Part shown: positions 1 to 10,800 of the stretch, in pieces
Numbering within the stretch: position 1 is the first letter of the stretch
Layout: the number at the start of each line of letters is the position of its first letter
Assembly (NCBI GenBank): GCA_947568835.1
Contig: OX387602.1
Location: 29,746,133-29,810,132 of the forward strand
Length of the DNA stretch: 64,000 bases
From: Protonemura montana
Lineage: Eukaryota > Arthropoda > Insecta > Plecoptera > Nemouridae
Direction: 5' to 3'
The notes under the pieces: generated by a model
What the model saw: the letters and a program-made list of their open reading frames with translations, nothing else
The model's database searches: none
What the model was told of the DNA's origin: nothing
Made by a program: the position numbers and the translations under genes

Positions 1-685
1 AGAGCTACTTGCTCGGTGATTGCTAATTCGTGGGGTTGTTTTACAGGTACTTATTGTCTTTTATTTAGAATCGGATATTGAATTAGTTATGAAGTTTGAA
101 CAACAAAGAAGTAGTACAAAGTTTGAGCCAGGTTGCGAAAAAAAAATGTTTTACTCAAATTGGTGGCATATTGAGTTTGAAAGACTGATTGTTTGAACCA
201 AATGGATAAAGAAGTACTTGAAAAAAACAAACATTACTTACTTTTTTTATGACCAATTGTTTCAAATTATATTCCAGGATCTTCTATTGAAGTTGATTTT
301 GTTTCACAACCGTTCAGTGTGGAAATTACAAGTTTTGTTAAAACCGATTTTATTTTTATCTATTAATTTTTAATTTTTTTATTTAGCCTTTATGACGGAC
401 AGGTATGTACCCACTGGTGCCATATAATAAGGGGATGTAAAGGATCAGTAAGGGATGTTGTTAGGAGACGGCCGTGCCCTTTTGGTGGTATCTCTCTTTA
501 TTTACTCGTTTTCTTACTTTCCTACGTTTACTTGTAATCTTGTCCAACTTCATTTGCGCTGCTTTCATTCTTCTTTCCTCCGCTTCATTCAAAATAACCG
601 TGCCGTGATGTTTCAGAACGAAAGCCAACAAAGGAAGAAAATTAAACAAAGATAAAGAAACAAAGAAAGTAACACAGATTCAAAC
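1..685. other. Left-edge non-coding sequence, presumed intron 2 of OR-1
   Basis: I looked on the minus strand for the third exon of OR-1, which should begin by completing an arginine codon and then read something like G-W-Y-P-x-D. I found none here. Intron 2 of the paralogue OR-2 is 728 nt, so an OR-1 exon 3 just outside the window would be consistent. The short ORFs here (for example 461-649 minus and 455-655 plus) look like nothing recognisable. Confidence 0.5.
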
Positions 686-1515
686 CTGAAAACTGATTTC
701 CTGGACGTCATCTGCATAATAAAGGAGGCTGTGGTGACGATTGGCGATATCCCTGCAGACACCAGCAAGAAGAGCCGCTTTATCCATCTAGTTTGACTTC
801 TAGATTTGCTAATTATTGCCTGGATTGTTTCGTCGCAGAATGTTTCTGATCCGTGCAAAATTTTCATTTTCTCAACCAGTTTGTAAATGTCGTCACTGCT
901 TGTAATTACAACCATCATTTTAGTGATCAGCCAAAGATTTTGCAGCAAGAGTGCCAACTCTTCGACTAAAAACTGTTCGAAATCCTCGGCGAATCCTTCC
1001 GTGGAATCTTCGCTCACCACAAAGATAGTGTAATAAATCATGTACATGCATATGTAAATAAATTGGCCCACAAGAATGTTAGCAAAGATTTGCTGCGATG
1101 TGGTCGACCACTTGCGAGGAACGTTCATCTTGCGTAAAAATCCTGCAAAGTTTAAGATCTAAGAAGCTGTTCTTAATTTGACCTCAGAAGAAGGGTTAAA
1201 AGAAGTTGCAAGATTAACTGCTAAAGTGGTGAGGGAAAGAGATTTCGCCAGGGAGCTAAGACTAAAAGTGGAGGAACTCATTTTCAAGTTCTGCAGAGTA
1301 ACACTGTCCAGTGTAAATACGGATTTTTTTTCAATTCATAAAGTGGGTCTTATGATGTTTCTTGATGACATTTGATACCAAAACAAATACACTTAACGGT
1401 AAGAACGTTTAATTGTCCTCGTACCTAACTGCTCCAGAGTCTTCGTGATCGAATCCAGCAAAGAGAACTCTTTCCACGCCTCCACTTCTTCACCTACGGT
1501 CAGAGTTTGATGCAT
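686..1515 (-). CDS. Odorant receptor OR-1, exons 1-2 (partial, continues off the left edge)
   Basis: This is the N-terminal part of an insect odorant receptor (7tm_6 family), a ligand-binding membrane subunit of sensory neurons. Exon 1 spans 1425-1515 (91 nt, starting MHQTLTVGEEVEAWKEF). A 282-nt intron follows, and exon 2 spans 686-1142 (457 nt). Splice signals are G|GTACGA, CTTTGCAG|GA and CAG|GTTTGA. The start is the first in-frame ATG after an upstream TAG. It aligns with the OR-2 start so that both first exons are exactly 91 nt with the same phase. Exon 2 holds hydrophobic segments resembling membrane helices 1-3 and shares the block D-x-I-x-x-L-V-x-x-M-K-x-x-H-x-S-E-T-F-x-D-x-T-I with OR-2. 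No frame break is visible. The C-terminal exons are not in the window. OR rather than gustatory identity rests on the paralogue's C-terminus. Confidence 0.83.
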
Positions 1516-1921
1516 TTTTGACACTGACTTTTTGTCCAGGTGTAAAAGAAACTGATAGTTGTGTGGCTTAACAAGATCTTGCTACTGACTGCTTGTAAAC
1601 AGCAATCATTTCGTCAAACAATACTCGTGAGAAACAAACGACTCAAGAAACAAACTTGCTGCCGACATTGTCGCGGTCAATTGTTGTACAGTTAATAATT
1701 CACTGAGCAGTGAAACAGAATATAGCATGAGTGTACACTTCTTCTCATTCACGCTTGCTAATTGCAATTGAAAGTCTAATTACAATTGTTGATTCTGTCC
1801 TCTCCGCAAATTCTAGCAGTCTCATTGAAAAAGACATAAACTAAAGAGAAGTGAGTCCCTGGACTGAAGCATGTTTCTAAGCGACGTCTCGAAGAAATGC
1901 AGCTCCTTCACTCGATGGTCT
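1516..1921. other. Intergenic spacer between OR-2 stop and OR-1 start
   Basis: This 406-nt interval lies between the stop codon of OR-2 and the start codon of OR-1, both on the minus strand. It must hold the 3' UTR of OR-2 and the promoter of OR-1 unless the two are co-transcribed. I see no canonical AATAAA on the minus strand close after the OR-2 stop and no convincing TATA box. Confidence 0.5.
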
Positions 1922-4903
1922 CTAATGCCGTCTGGAGGGGTCAGTGACAGACTTGACCAAAGTCACCACCGACCAAGAAAATTTAGTGATCTGGAATCAA
2001 AATGGCATGCTGGAAATTCCATAGTGTTGGTGAAATGCCACAGTGGTGGTGAAATGTAGTTTTCTCTTACATGCTCTACATATTTAGTAGTGTCTAGTTT
2101 AAGATCACAGTCTAGGTTATGATCACTTTTTCTCACACTGTCCACCACTAGATTGGCTAGAAATATAAAACACCACTGAGAATCTGGCCGCACCTGCGTA
2201 AAGGTCTCCATGGATAGGGGCACGTGACCTGCGACTTGCAAGCGCAGTTCTCTGTTGGCCACAGACATTACCACGCGCAGCGACTTGTTGAACCGCGCAG
2301 AACTGCGCAGCCACGCGCAGCTGTACGCGCAGTCGCGCACGCGTGTGTTCTGCAAAAGCAGCAGTTGTAACAAACTTCTTGTACCACTCTAGTGCAAGAC
2401 TTCCTACTTCTAGAGCTGGAAATGATAACGATACCTGATCAGAGATGGCGTCCGACAGGTAGCAGTATTGATACAGCTCATGAATTAAAAGCAGAGTCAT
2501 CTCAAGCATAGGTAAGGAAACGTGTGACACGCCGTTCTGAAAGGTTTGAGAAAGAATTGCAGTTGATGCGAGCGAGGTGCACATCTGGAAACGCCGCTAT
2601 TTTATGTAAATCAACAATCGTTACTTTTGTCAAGACTAGTACGCAAAGTGAGGTCAAGAACAGGTTCGATAAGACTTGGAGGACCATTATTGGGTTGAAA
2701 ACAGTCTGGAAATCTTTCGTGAATCTGGAAGAAAAATTCTGGTATTAGTTGAATGAAGCGCAGAGCAAGAGAAAAGAGAGAAAGAAATGTAGAGAAAGTA
2801 AAGAGAGAAGAAACTGGTCAAAGCATTGGCAGAGTTCATCGCATTGAAACTCCGTGGAATATATCAATAAGTAAAAACTATTTTCAACAGCTCGTGAGAG
2901 GAGTTTTAAAAAATTAGAACTGGCTTTATACTCGACCTTATCAACATCGCATGCTTCTTGACCAAACCTCGAAGGAGGTAACACATTTCATCGTCAATCA
3001 AGCGCTCCCGCTCAGCTCCACTACGATCGTTGGTATCAGCATGACCTGGAATTACTTTCCGTTTGGTCAACACGTGTTTCCGCCAATTGTGCACAGCTTC
3101 CTTTGACTCGGTCATTTTGTTTTTCTCGCGTCTTTCCAGTAAATTCCTCGCCGCCTGCTCGCGCACGTGCTCGAACTTGTGGCCGAGGATTTGAAACTGG
3201 ACCATCGTGTTGTAAAGAAAACACACGATGAGAGAATCGATCTGTCCGATCACGAGGGGGATCGAGAGGACAGCTGCAGCCTGAGCAGCAAGAGTGAGCT
3301 CCCGTCCTGGAGAACTTGTCACGTCGAGAGGATACCAGCCTCTGCAGATGAAGCACAGACACAGATTTATTGTTCAAGTCCTGCTTTTCCGCAAGGTTAG
3401 GATCGAACCAGTAGAACATATCTAACTTAAAAGAGCTAAATTCGGGGAATTGGTAAACCAATAAAGCAATTTGCTGTGTGTTTGGATGTAAGATGAGCCC
3501 AATATGACCCTGGTGTTCTGTAACATAATTTAAATACTGCTATTATATTTATATTCCCAGTAATCTCATTTAATTTTCAGGTTACTGGGCAACCACATGC
3601 CATGTTACCAAAACTACGATTTTAAATTCAAAATAACTGTTTCAGTAAAATAACGAACAGTAATACAATCTGTGGTAATACCACATTACTGCATAACACT
3701 CAACAACCAGAGCAGTAACGATCTTACTGCCCAGAAATATAAACACGTGATGAGTTTACTGTCCAGTCATCTTGACATATTCGATCATTACTGGAGGGTA
3801 AAGTTGTTAAGCAGTATTAATATTAAATTACATTGCCACCCTATGTCCCTAAATGCAAGACGCACTTGGTGCAAGACCTCAGAGGAAAGGTTTGAATTGT
3901 ATTTCTTATGAGATATAAAGTTCGACCAGTCTACCAGTGGGCTTGAGTTGGAACCATGAATGTTGGACAGTTCAGAAGCGTGATATCATAGGTCTCGTGC
4001 AATTTTCATTCAAAGGAATTTCGAAGCTGCGATGTCCACTTATTGTAGAAGAACAGCAAACGTTCAAACCTGAAAGCAATTTTGCGGGCGACAAGTTGAG
4101 CCATCAAGGACGTGATTGCGATCAGAATTATTGCTGAAGAAAGTAGCAGGTACGTCCGCTTGATCTGTCGTGTAACATCCCTAGTCTTGCACAAGGTTGA
4201 CCTGATAGTTAGGTCGCTGAACGTTTCTGATTCGTGGAAACGTTTCATAGTGTCAACCAGTTGATGAATCTCATCTGTTTTATAAATTAACGTTGCTAAT
4301 CGAGTGAAAAACCAAACGTTCAACAGCAGGAATGCCAACTTTTCGGCAAAAAATATACCGAAATCTTCCGAAGATGTGTCTAAAACGAAGAGATAAACTC
4401 CATGCGTGACGACGGCGTGGTAAACTGTTTGGCATATAATTAAGTTTCCGAAGAGAATCTTCAAGGTGGACGGCCAGTTTCGGGGAGCATTTCTTCGTCG
4501 TAACATACCTGCAAAATTCAATCACTTGTAGAGACAATTTATCAACCAACTGGACAAAATATTACGATACAACCGATCTTGCTCAGTTTCCACCTTTTTT
4601 TTTTTACAAAATACGAGATTGAGGTTCAAAACGCAGCGGAGAAATTGAAGTCAGAGTAAATAAAAAATATAGATTTGTACAAAAGAAACGTGGGAAGGCA
4701 CAAAATGAAAAGTGTTATGATTAGGAATTATATTGGAACAGGGTCTGGCAAAGAAAACTTTGAGATATTTGAATGGAAGTCAAACGGTGTGATATTATTA
4801 AGTTTTTCATACCTAACAGCTCCAGGTTCTTCATAATCGAGTCCATCGATTTGAACTCATTCCAAGCGCCCAGACCGACAAACAGTCTCAATGATGGACA
4901 CAT
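1922..4903 (-). CDS. Odorant receptor OR-2, complete seven-exon gene
   Basis: A complete insect odorant receptor of 463 residues. The exons are 4813-4903, 4070-4508, 2937-3341, 2643-2724, 2435-2584, 2194-2349 and 1922-1990, with introns of 304, 728, 212, 58, 85 and 203 nt. All junctions are GT-AG and the phases agree (total 1392 nt). Landmarks in order are: a short N-terminus; helices 1-3 in exon 2; GWYPLDVTSSPGREL (178-192); a long charged cytoplasmic loop (about 234-305); KKHAMLIR (305-312); ELYQYC (375-380); AYSCAW..RFNKSL (397-413); PLSMETFTQ (433-441); and a final ITKFSWSVVTL. The last four blocks are the diagnostic OR C-terminus. ORs form ion channels with Orco at the dendrite membrane; this is not Orco. 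The start is the first in-frame ATG after a stop. Length is slightly above the usual 380-450. The least certain junction is the exon 4 donor: a site at 2625 would leave a 40-nt intron and add six residues. Confidence 0.88.
2272..2345 (+). repeat. CGCAG-rich low-complexity stretch inside OR-2 exon 6
   Basis: On the plus strand the motif CGCAG, usually as CGCGCAG, recurs several times in about 70 nt. On the coding strand this is a run of CTGCGCG units encoding the region from R-V-R-D-C to N-K-S-L-R of OR-2. It is far richer in G+C than the surrounding exons. It does not break the reading frame once the 85-nt intron 5 is recognised. Confidence 0.7.
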
Positions 4904-5328
4904 GTCAATGCTAGGTTCAATTAACACGCTCGACTTTTCTGTAACAAGTATGTGTCCCCAGAGAAAGTATCCACAACTTCCAGCTTGGCACGACCCTATT
5001 TCGATTGAACCAAAGCATTCGAAACTGAAACGAAAAGTTTTGAGCGGAGTTGTGAAGTACCGAAGTGGATCGGCTGAGAAAGTTAAAAGCACGAGTACAA
5101 TATTTTATCATGATTTATTGATGAGCAGGTAATTGATATAAGACTGTCATGCCCCACAAAATACAGTCAGGAAAAGCTAGAAAACTCGCGCTCGTTGTTC
5201 GCTAATTTCATCGTTTTGAATAAAATATTATCACAATAAATGACCAACTGGCAAAGTGATCTTTGCGTTTTTTTCAACGAGCTACAAAGGACGCGACGGA
5301 AGGGAGCGGGTAAGTAGGTTTGCAGACA
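4904..5328. promoter_or_regulatory. Upstream flank of OR-2 (presumed promoter and 5' UTR)
   Basis: This is the sequence immediately upstream of the OR-2 start codon on the minus strand. The frame of exon 1 stays open for about 60 codons upstream but contains no ATG before a TAA, which supports the start at 4903. AT-rich stretches near 5105-5130 could include a core promoter, but no element is clear enough to name. Confidence 0.3.
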
Positions 5329-5450
5329 AACATTGAATAACATTGAATAACATGAGCTAACATTGAATAACATTAAATAGCATTAAATAACATGGGCTAG
5401 CATTAAATAACATGGGCTAGCATTTAATAACATGGGCTAGCATTTAATAT
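5329..5450 (+). repeat. Tandem array of about 10-20-nt units (TAACATTGAA / GGGCTAGCATTAAATAACAT)
   Basis: The sequence starts as repeats close to AACATTGAAT and shifts into 20-nt units close to TAACATGGGCTAGCATTAAA, repeated about three times with one or two substitutions. It is a short minisatellite upstream of OR-2. Its 20-nt units look like two 10-nt units fused after divergence. Confidence 0.85.
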
Positions 5451-6611
5451 CTAGAACGAAATATGTAGAGATTTTATGCCCAACATGATGTGAATTGTTT
5501 AAGTGGTCAAAAAATAAAAATCCTGTCGAAAATTCGCCGCAACCGACAAGAAATTTGTATGTTCATGTTGTAAGTACACAAATGTGCGTATATTTCAAAG
5601 AAGCGCTTAGAATTGGTATTTTCGAAGAATCTTTTCTCATTCCAACCAAACCAACGAAGCATCGGTCATATTTTAAGCACCAGATGGCTTTGCGTTCCAC
5701 CTACTCATTCCGCTTCAAGCTGTTTAATTGTTTTCCAATTAACTTTGGCAGGTGATACCTAATTTGATCACAATGTAAAACGTAATAGAAAAAAGATTTC
5801 GACTACATCCCAATCAAATTACTTAATAAGAAACTTGTTATACCACTAAACGTAGGGAAAAAAATGGCTCAAATAATCTGATGAGAAAAAATATGAAACT
5901 GTCGCTATTAAGCGGAACTTGTTTGATGAGATCCAATCATTTACTTGACCTTGTGACCCGTTGTTAATGCGCCGAGATGTGCCCGTGGTCATCACTGTAA
6001 TCAACCTAAACGCATTAGATTATAAACTAGGTACAGGGTAATCATGTTCATCTTCTCGATATAATATTGCCCCGAGATCCAATAAGCCACAAACAGATTA
6101 TAATATTATTATGTATCAGAATCCAGTGCGGATCGCAAAGCGGTCCAGCTCTGAAGACATTAGCAGCGTGAAGCTGTACTGTTCATCATGGTATGTCTAT
6201 ATTATTATCAAAATAATGCACGACGATAAGTGTGGAAGAGAATAATCATCATTTTCTCAACAAAAATAGCCTGTATTAACTCAAACAAGATCAAACCAAA
6301 GACCAACTTGATCAATAATGAAAACTCATGCTAAAAGACAGACTGCGTTGTGTAGAAAGAATCAAAATATTTTTTTTTTAAACACATTATTTTCCATTTT
6401 ACACGATTTATCATAGATATCGACTACTTTCCAGCTCAACCAACGAATACAATGTATTGAATGGTCCAGCCCATCGGTAATAAAATTATGCCACTTTCCC
6501 TTATACAATGCATCTTATATATTTGTATTTATAAAACGTAATTACAGAGGAGGCGCGTAATACACAGAGCCATGCACATCTGTCAAAAAAACTCTGTAGA
6601 CCAAATTCGTG

Positions 6612-6637
6612 CCCCCCCCCCCCCCCCCCTCCCCCCC
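6612..6637 (+). repeat. Poly-C tract
   Basis: An 18-nt C run is interrupted by a single T and followed by seven more C. Confidence 0.95.
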
Positions 6638-6784
6638 GTGTCCTCCTTCCGCCCCACAAACAAACAGCCCTTGTGATCAGTGGGACATGGGCGGCATAAT
6701 CTCCCCGTACACCCGTCCCGGCTGCCCCGACGCGGGACAGTGGCGACACTTCGATTTGCTCGAGGCCAAAAAAATGTCCTGTCC

Positions 6785-7114
6785 CTAGCCCGTCAGTATC
6801 AAATAAAGCAACTCGTGTACAGGACGAGTGTGTGTTTTCTTTGCCGGGACTTCATCTGGTTCGCCACAGTTCGAACAAGCTCTTCGACACCTTTTAGCTA
6901 GACACATTATTTCGGCACCACGACAACTGATGTAACGTTTTTTGCACAACCCTTTGCAACTTTGTCCGTGATAAGTCCTTCCCAGGAGGTCGTTACGCCA
7001 CTGCTTGGCGGTCGGCTCTCCCCGTGGCAAATGCAAACTAGAAACATAATCCAAAACGTCCACCCCCTGAGCGCGGGGGCACATGGACACATTCAATGCG
7101 ACAACACATGGCAA
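6785..7114 (-). CDS. Uncertain ORF with a cysteine-rich segment
   Basis: This 109-codon open frame starts with ATG on the minus strand. Residues 54-83 contain seven cysteines (spacing C-x3-C-x6-C-x6-C-x4-C-x3-C-x2-C) in a basic context, the kind of pattern seen in small secreted disulfide peptides. Against a gene: the N-terminus of this frame is not a signal peptide, no splice or polyadenylation signals were confirmed, the local sequence is GC-rich so long frames arise by chance, and I recognise no family. A neighbouring frame (6907-7092) has a hydrophobic start, so a missed splice is possible. I assign no function. Confidence 0.18.
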   Translation of the reverse strand: MPCVVALNVSMCPRAQGVDVLDYVSSLHLPRGEPTAKQWRNDLLGRTYHGQSCKGLCKKRYISCRGAEIMCLAKRCRRACSNCGEPDEVPAKKTHTRPVHELLYLILTG

Positions 7115-7686
7115 CTCGGAAAGGTGACATCTCTATTATTGCGGTTTAACGACAGCTTCTACAGAGGAGCGAGCCGCCCTCGAATTCATCGACTTCCTCG
7201 TCGCGTCTTAGAAATCGCAATCGTTTCATCCGCGCTTCCGGCCGAGCGATTCTTCGGCGCGGCGGCGGCGGCGTCCACAAGGAAGGTGCCCGCCGACGAC
7301 GGGACGGGGAGTTGACGGGCGTACTTCAATGCGTGGAGGTGGACACGGTTTAACAACGCCTCCCACTCTTTTCATCGCGTCGGCAGCTTCCTTGTCGCCG
7401 CTCCATTAGCTTTTCATCGATGCCCGAGTGAGGCACAATGGCGACAAAGCGTGTCAAAGTTTGTCACACAGCTGCGTTCGCGGACGCATTCAACGCACTT
7501 TTAACGCATTTTTCCAGGAGGCTCGTGGACACGTGGGTGCCAGTGGAGGGGGGAAGGATTCTGAAAAAATTCGTTCCATTTGTTAAAGAAATTCAAATTA
7601 AATTGACTTGCGATCACAGTCTAGCCACATTGTTTATGCAAGTAACATAGGGTACTAGTAAATTAAACAAGGAAATGTGAATGTGA

Positions 7687-7842
7687 AAGGACTGCTTTTA
7701 CCCTTGAGGAAGTAACTAGTACATGTTACGAAACGTCGGGAAATTTAGTTGTTCTTTACGTAGCTTTACAACCCATTTCAAACAGTTTTTGTTAAAACTA
7801 GTGCTAAGAATAAATCAAGTAGATATGAGTCTAAAAACCATC
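7687..7842 (+). mobile_element. Fold-back repeat family, single sense-strand monomer
   Basis: This 156-nt copy runs from AAGGACTGCTTTTACCC to TCTAAAAACCATC. It shares its whole length, with scattered substitutions, with the sense arms at 12768-12880 and 36423-36569. It contains the hairpin GTAAC-TAGTACAT-GTTAC followed by GAAAC (7720-7736), the family's most conserved part. No ORF of its own is evident. It is probably the 3' part of a non-autonomous retroelement; only the repetition itself is directly seen. Confidence 0.75.
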
Positions 7843-10800
7843 ATGCATGTGAATGGTACCTACTCTATAGAGTTCATCCGCGTATGGTCTGGCGTGATGC
7901 TAAAACCCTTGTTTCCGAGTATTTGCCAAGAATAGAATCAAGAAATAAATTTTTATGAGACTTTTGTCCGAGGCCGCAAAGACCGATCATAGTTTGTTCT
8001 CAACACACTAGGGCTTGCCGTGCATTGCCGATTGTAACACCAAGCTATTGCCCCATTCAGTCACACCAAGAACAGCATTCGACTTCCCATCTCGCCGCGG
8101 CCCGTCAAAGGGCAGCAATCGAGGCCATGGAGCTCCAAGACCTCTTTCTCGGCGGTGGAAGGCAAAGAACATCGAGCACCCTGGGTGATATACGCGTATC
8201 CCGCTGGCTGCTTTTGGGTGCTTTCGGTGAGCGGCGTTGTGCATTGTATCCCAAACTTGCAACAATGTTTGACATGAACGCCAAGGGTGCCGATTTGACA
8301 CGTGGACGAGCCAACGCGTGGCCTGGCGTTGCGGGCGCTCCCAACGCCCCAACGCCCCAACGCCCCGACGCCCAGCGTTACCCCCAACCTCCAGTGTACC
8401 ATGGACGGCGTTACCCGACGCACTCCCTCTCGACCTGAGAGTAAATATGTTATTCAGCACGCATTGTTTAATGAGTACGCAAACATTCGCATTTACGCAT
8501 CCTTTTGACACACGAGAAATATGAACGACGCGTGCAGTATCTTCGTGCATTTTGTCTTGAAGTTGTTCAGTTGCACGGCAACTCGATATAGATGTTGAAA
8601 CAGCCGAATGTTGCGTCGTGAGGTTATTGAAAACCAGCACCCGCGTCTCAATGTGGCTGTCAATATGCCACCCTGGCTGCTAGTGCCACGGTAAAACTGA
8701 ATCTCTTGGGTATCTGCAGCAAGAATGACATCTCCTATCCTATTGGTCCAGTTGATCTCGCAGTGCACTTAGATAATTACAGGTTTGGTAGGCAGCCATC
8801 TTGGCTCTTCGATCCAGTTCTTCGCGATGCCATCTTCGTATTGAACAAGCCGTCGAGCAGTTAATAATCAAGCATTCAGCACGTCTTTCATTTTCAAATG
8901 CTTGAATATCATTATACTGTTCTCTGGCTACGTCTTTGTGCAACTGGACTGCACTGTGTGGCGTTAAGTTTGCTGTCTTGGGCGGCCAAGTGTAGGCTAA
9001 GAAAGAATCAACTTGAAGACTCAAACTAAGTGAGAGGAGAAATATACTTGCTTATTGTATCTATACTCTACAGGGGAAAAAAATACATAACTACTCAGTC
9101 TGGCAGTTCAAAACTTTCAGCGCAATGGAAATGAACTAAAGAGTATTCCAATATGACAATTGAAACAACGCTTCGCGTGGTTGGGATAGGAGATGCACAC
9201 AGTATTTTGGAAAACCTTCGGGGCGGTGTGTTTTAGGCGCACGAGTGATTGTAGTTTGAAAATAAATTACGAATGGCCTAGAGCCACCAGTTTATGGTCT
9301 CTAACTTATTGGTAACAAATTAGTTTTCCTCGGCAACTGGAAATACGCTTTGGAAGACAACATTACGACTGTGCTGCTGCCTTTGTGATTACATACAATT
9401 ACATTTTCATGGCCCCGCTCAGAAGGAAGAACAATTTTTCCTCGCCGGACGCTGCTTATGCAGACTCCGATTGGAGGAAGCCTTCACAAATTGGCCGATG
9501 AAAAAGAGGCTGCAACTCCTTTGAGTGTGCTTTAATCGACGAACTGAAAATCTATGTAATTTCAAGTAGTATTCTTCGTAGAATCGCTGGTAATTTTGTA
9601 TGTAAATCTCCCAGTTTTGGAGTTATTTTTCCTAGATCGGCGCTGTGTTTTTCGATCCGAGCGTGTATATGTAGCCCTGCAATTTCTCCGATTATTCCTG
9701 ATTAGCATATCAATGTAATTACATTGCGAGACGATACGGCCGTAGCCCGGGGTAGGGCGCCGACCAGGATTCAAATGAAGAGCAGCATATTTAAATAGTT
9801 CCAGTCCTTCCCATTAAAATAATCACAGAGCATCGGAATAGAGCGCATCCAGATGTGTAATCACACTGCAATGCTAATAATTCCTGAATCGCTCCGCGCG
9901 TTTTTTCGATACTTTTAAACGCTTGGCAAAATGTTTTATTGCTCGGGCTATCATTTTGATTGGCTTAAAAGTCGAGTCTCCACCCAAAATGGTATATGAT
10001 AGCGAGTAACCATTTTATAAATCCTCCTCCCTGTTCATATCCTAGAGCGATACACCTTTGCGAGTCGTGCATTGCCTTCCCATCGCCAGCCCCGGACGAA
10101 CAAGAAGCATGAAACGTTGGCTTTTTTTTTTTAATTGCCGGTTCAATTAAAAATAGGCGTCACTCTCCGAATGGCATGTTCCCTTCCTGGCGACGTTTAC
10201 CTCGAAACACATTGAAAATGGAGTCGAGCAGGTAATCGCAGTGCCACTCCGTGTTATTACAGCACGGCATGTCTCTAATTACCGTCAAGGGAACCACCAT
10301 TAGCAGTTGCCCGCGCGCTCAGCATCGCATATATGCTCTAATTGGCATATTTTTGAATAAATTTACTGCGATTGGATCCTTCGCCGGTGAATTAACTCGG
10401 AGCCAATCGTGCTCGGAAAGTTAGTGTCCGCGAATTACAGGCGACTGCCACGTATTGTCGAGGGGTTGGGACGCGGGGAGCGCTGAGGGGACCAGGCCTT
10501 GCCGCTGATAAGGGAATGTGTCAAAGGGGGTGGGCTATCGCTTTGAGACGGGGCGGTCTGCAAGTTGCCTGCGATTCGAGTGCTAGGCCACTGAGGGCGC
10601 GTGGATGCGGCGCGGGTAGCCTGCATGCAGGGGCCAAGGTAGCTGCGCCATTTCAAGAGACCCGTTTGGTGGCTCAAAGCACGCGAAAAGATACTTTAAA
10701 ATGGAGAGCGATAAGGTCTTGGCTATTAAGTGTAATTCACGTGGCAATAAGCGTTCGGAATTCTTTCCTGTTTCCTTGTAGTTTGCCAATTTGCAATTTT

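Larger units (their letters stand above)
5451..7686. other. Non-coding stretch with a poly-C tract and a GC-rich patch
   Basis: From 5451 to 6600 the sequence is AT-rich with nothing I recognise. Positions 6612-6637 are an 18-C run, one T, then seven C. From about 6640 to 7450 base composition becomes GC- and CpG-rich and ORFs stay open in several frames. One of these encodes a cysteine-rich peptide (separate entry). No splice-supported gene is visible. Confidence 0.5.

Noticed and set aside
2123-2584. Apparent frameshift in OR-2 between the YLSDAISDQ and NKSL regions
   Set aside because: An 85-nt GT-AG intron (2350-2434) restores the frame and gives the expected conserved sequence, so OR-2 is not a pseudogene.
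8008-8640. 210-codon minus-strand ORF
   Set aside because: It overlaps open frames on both strands in a GC-rich, partly tandem sequence; no recognisable domain, signal peptide or splice sites.
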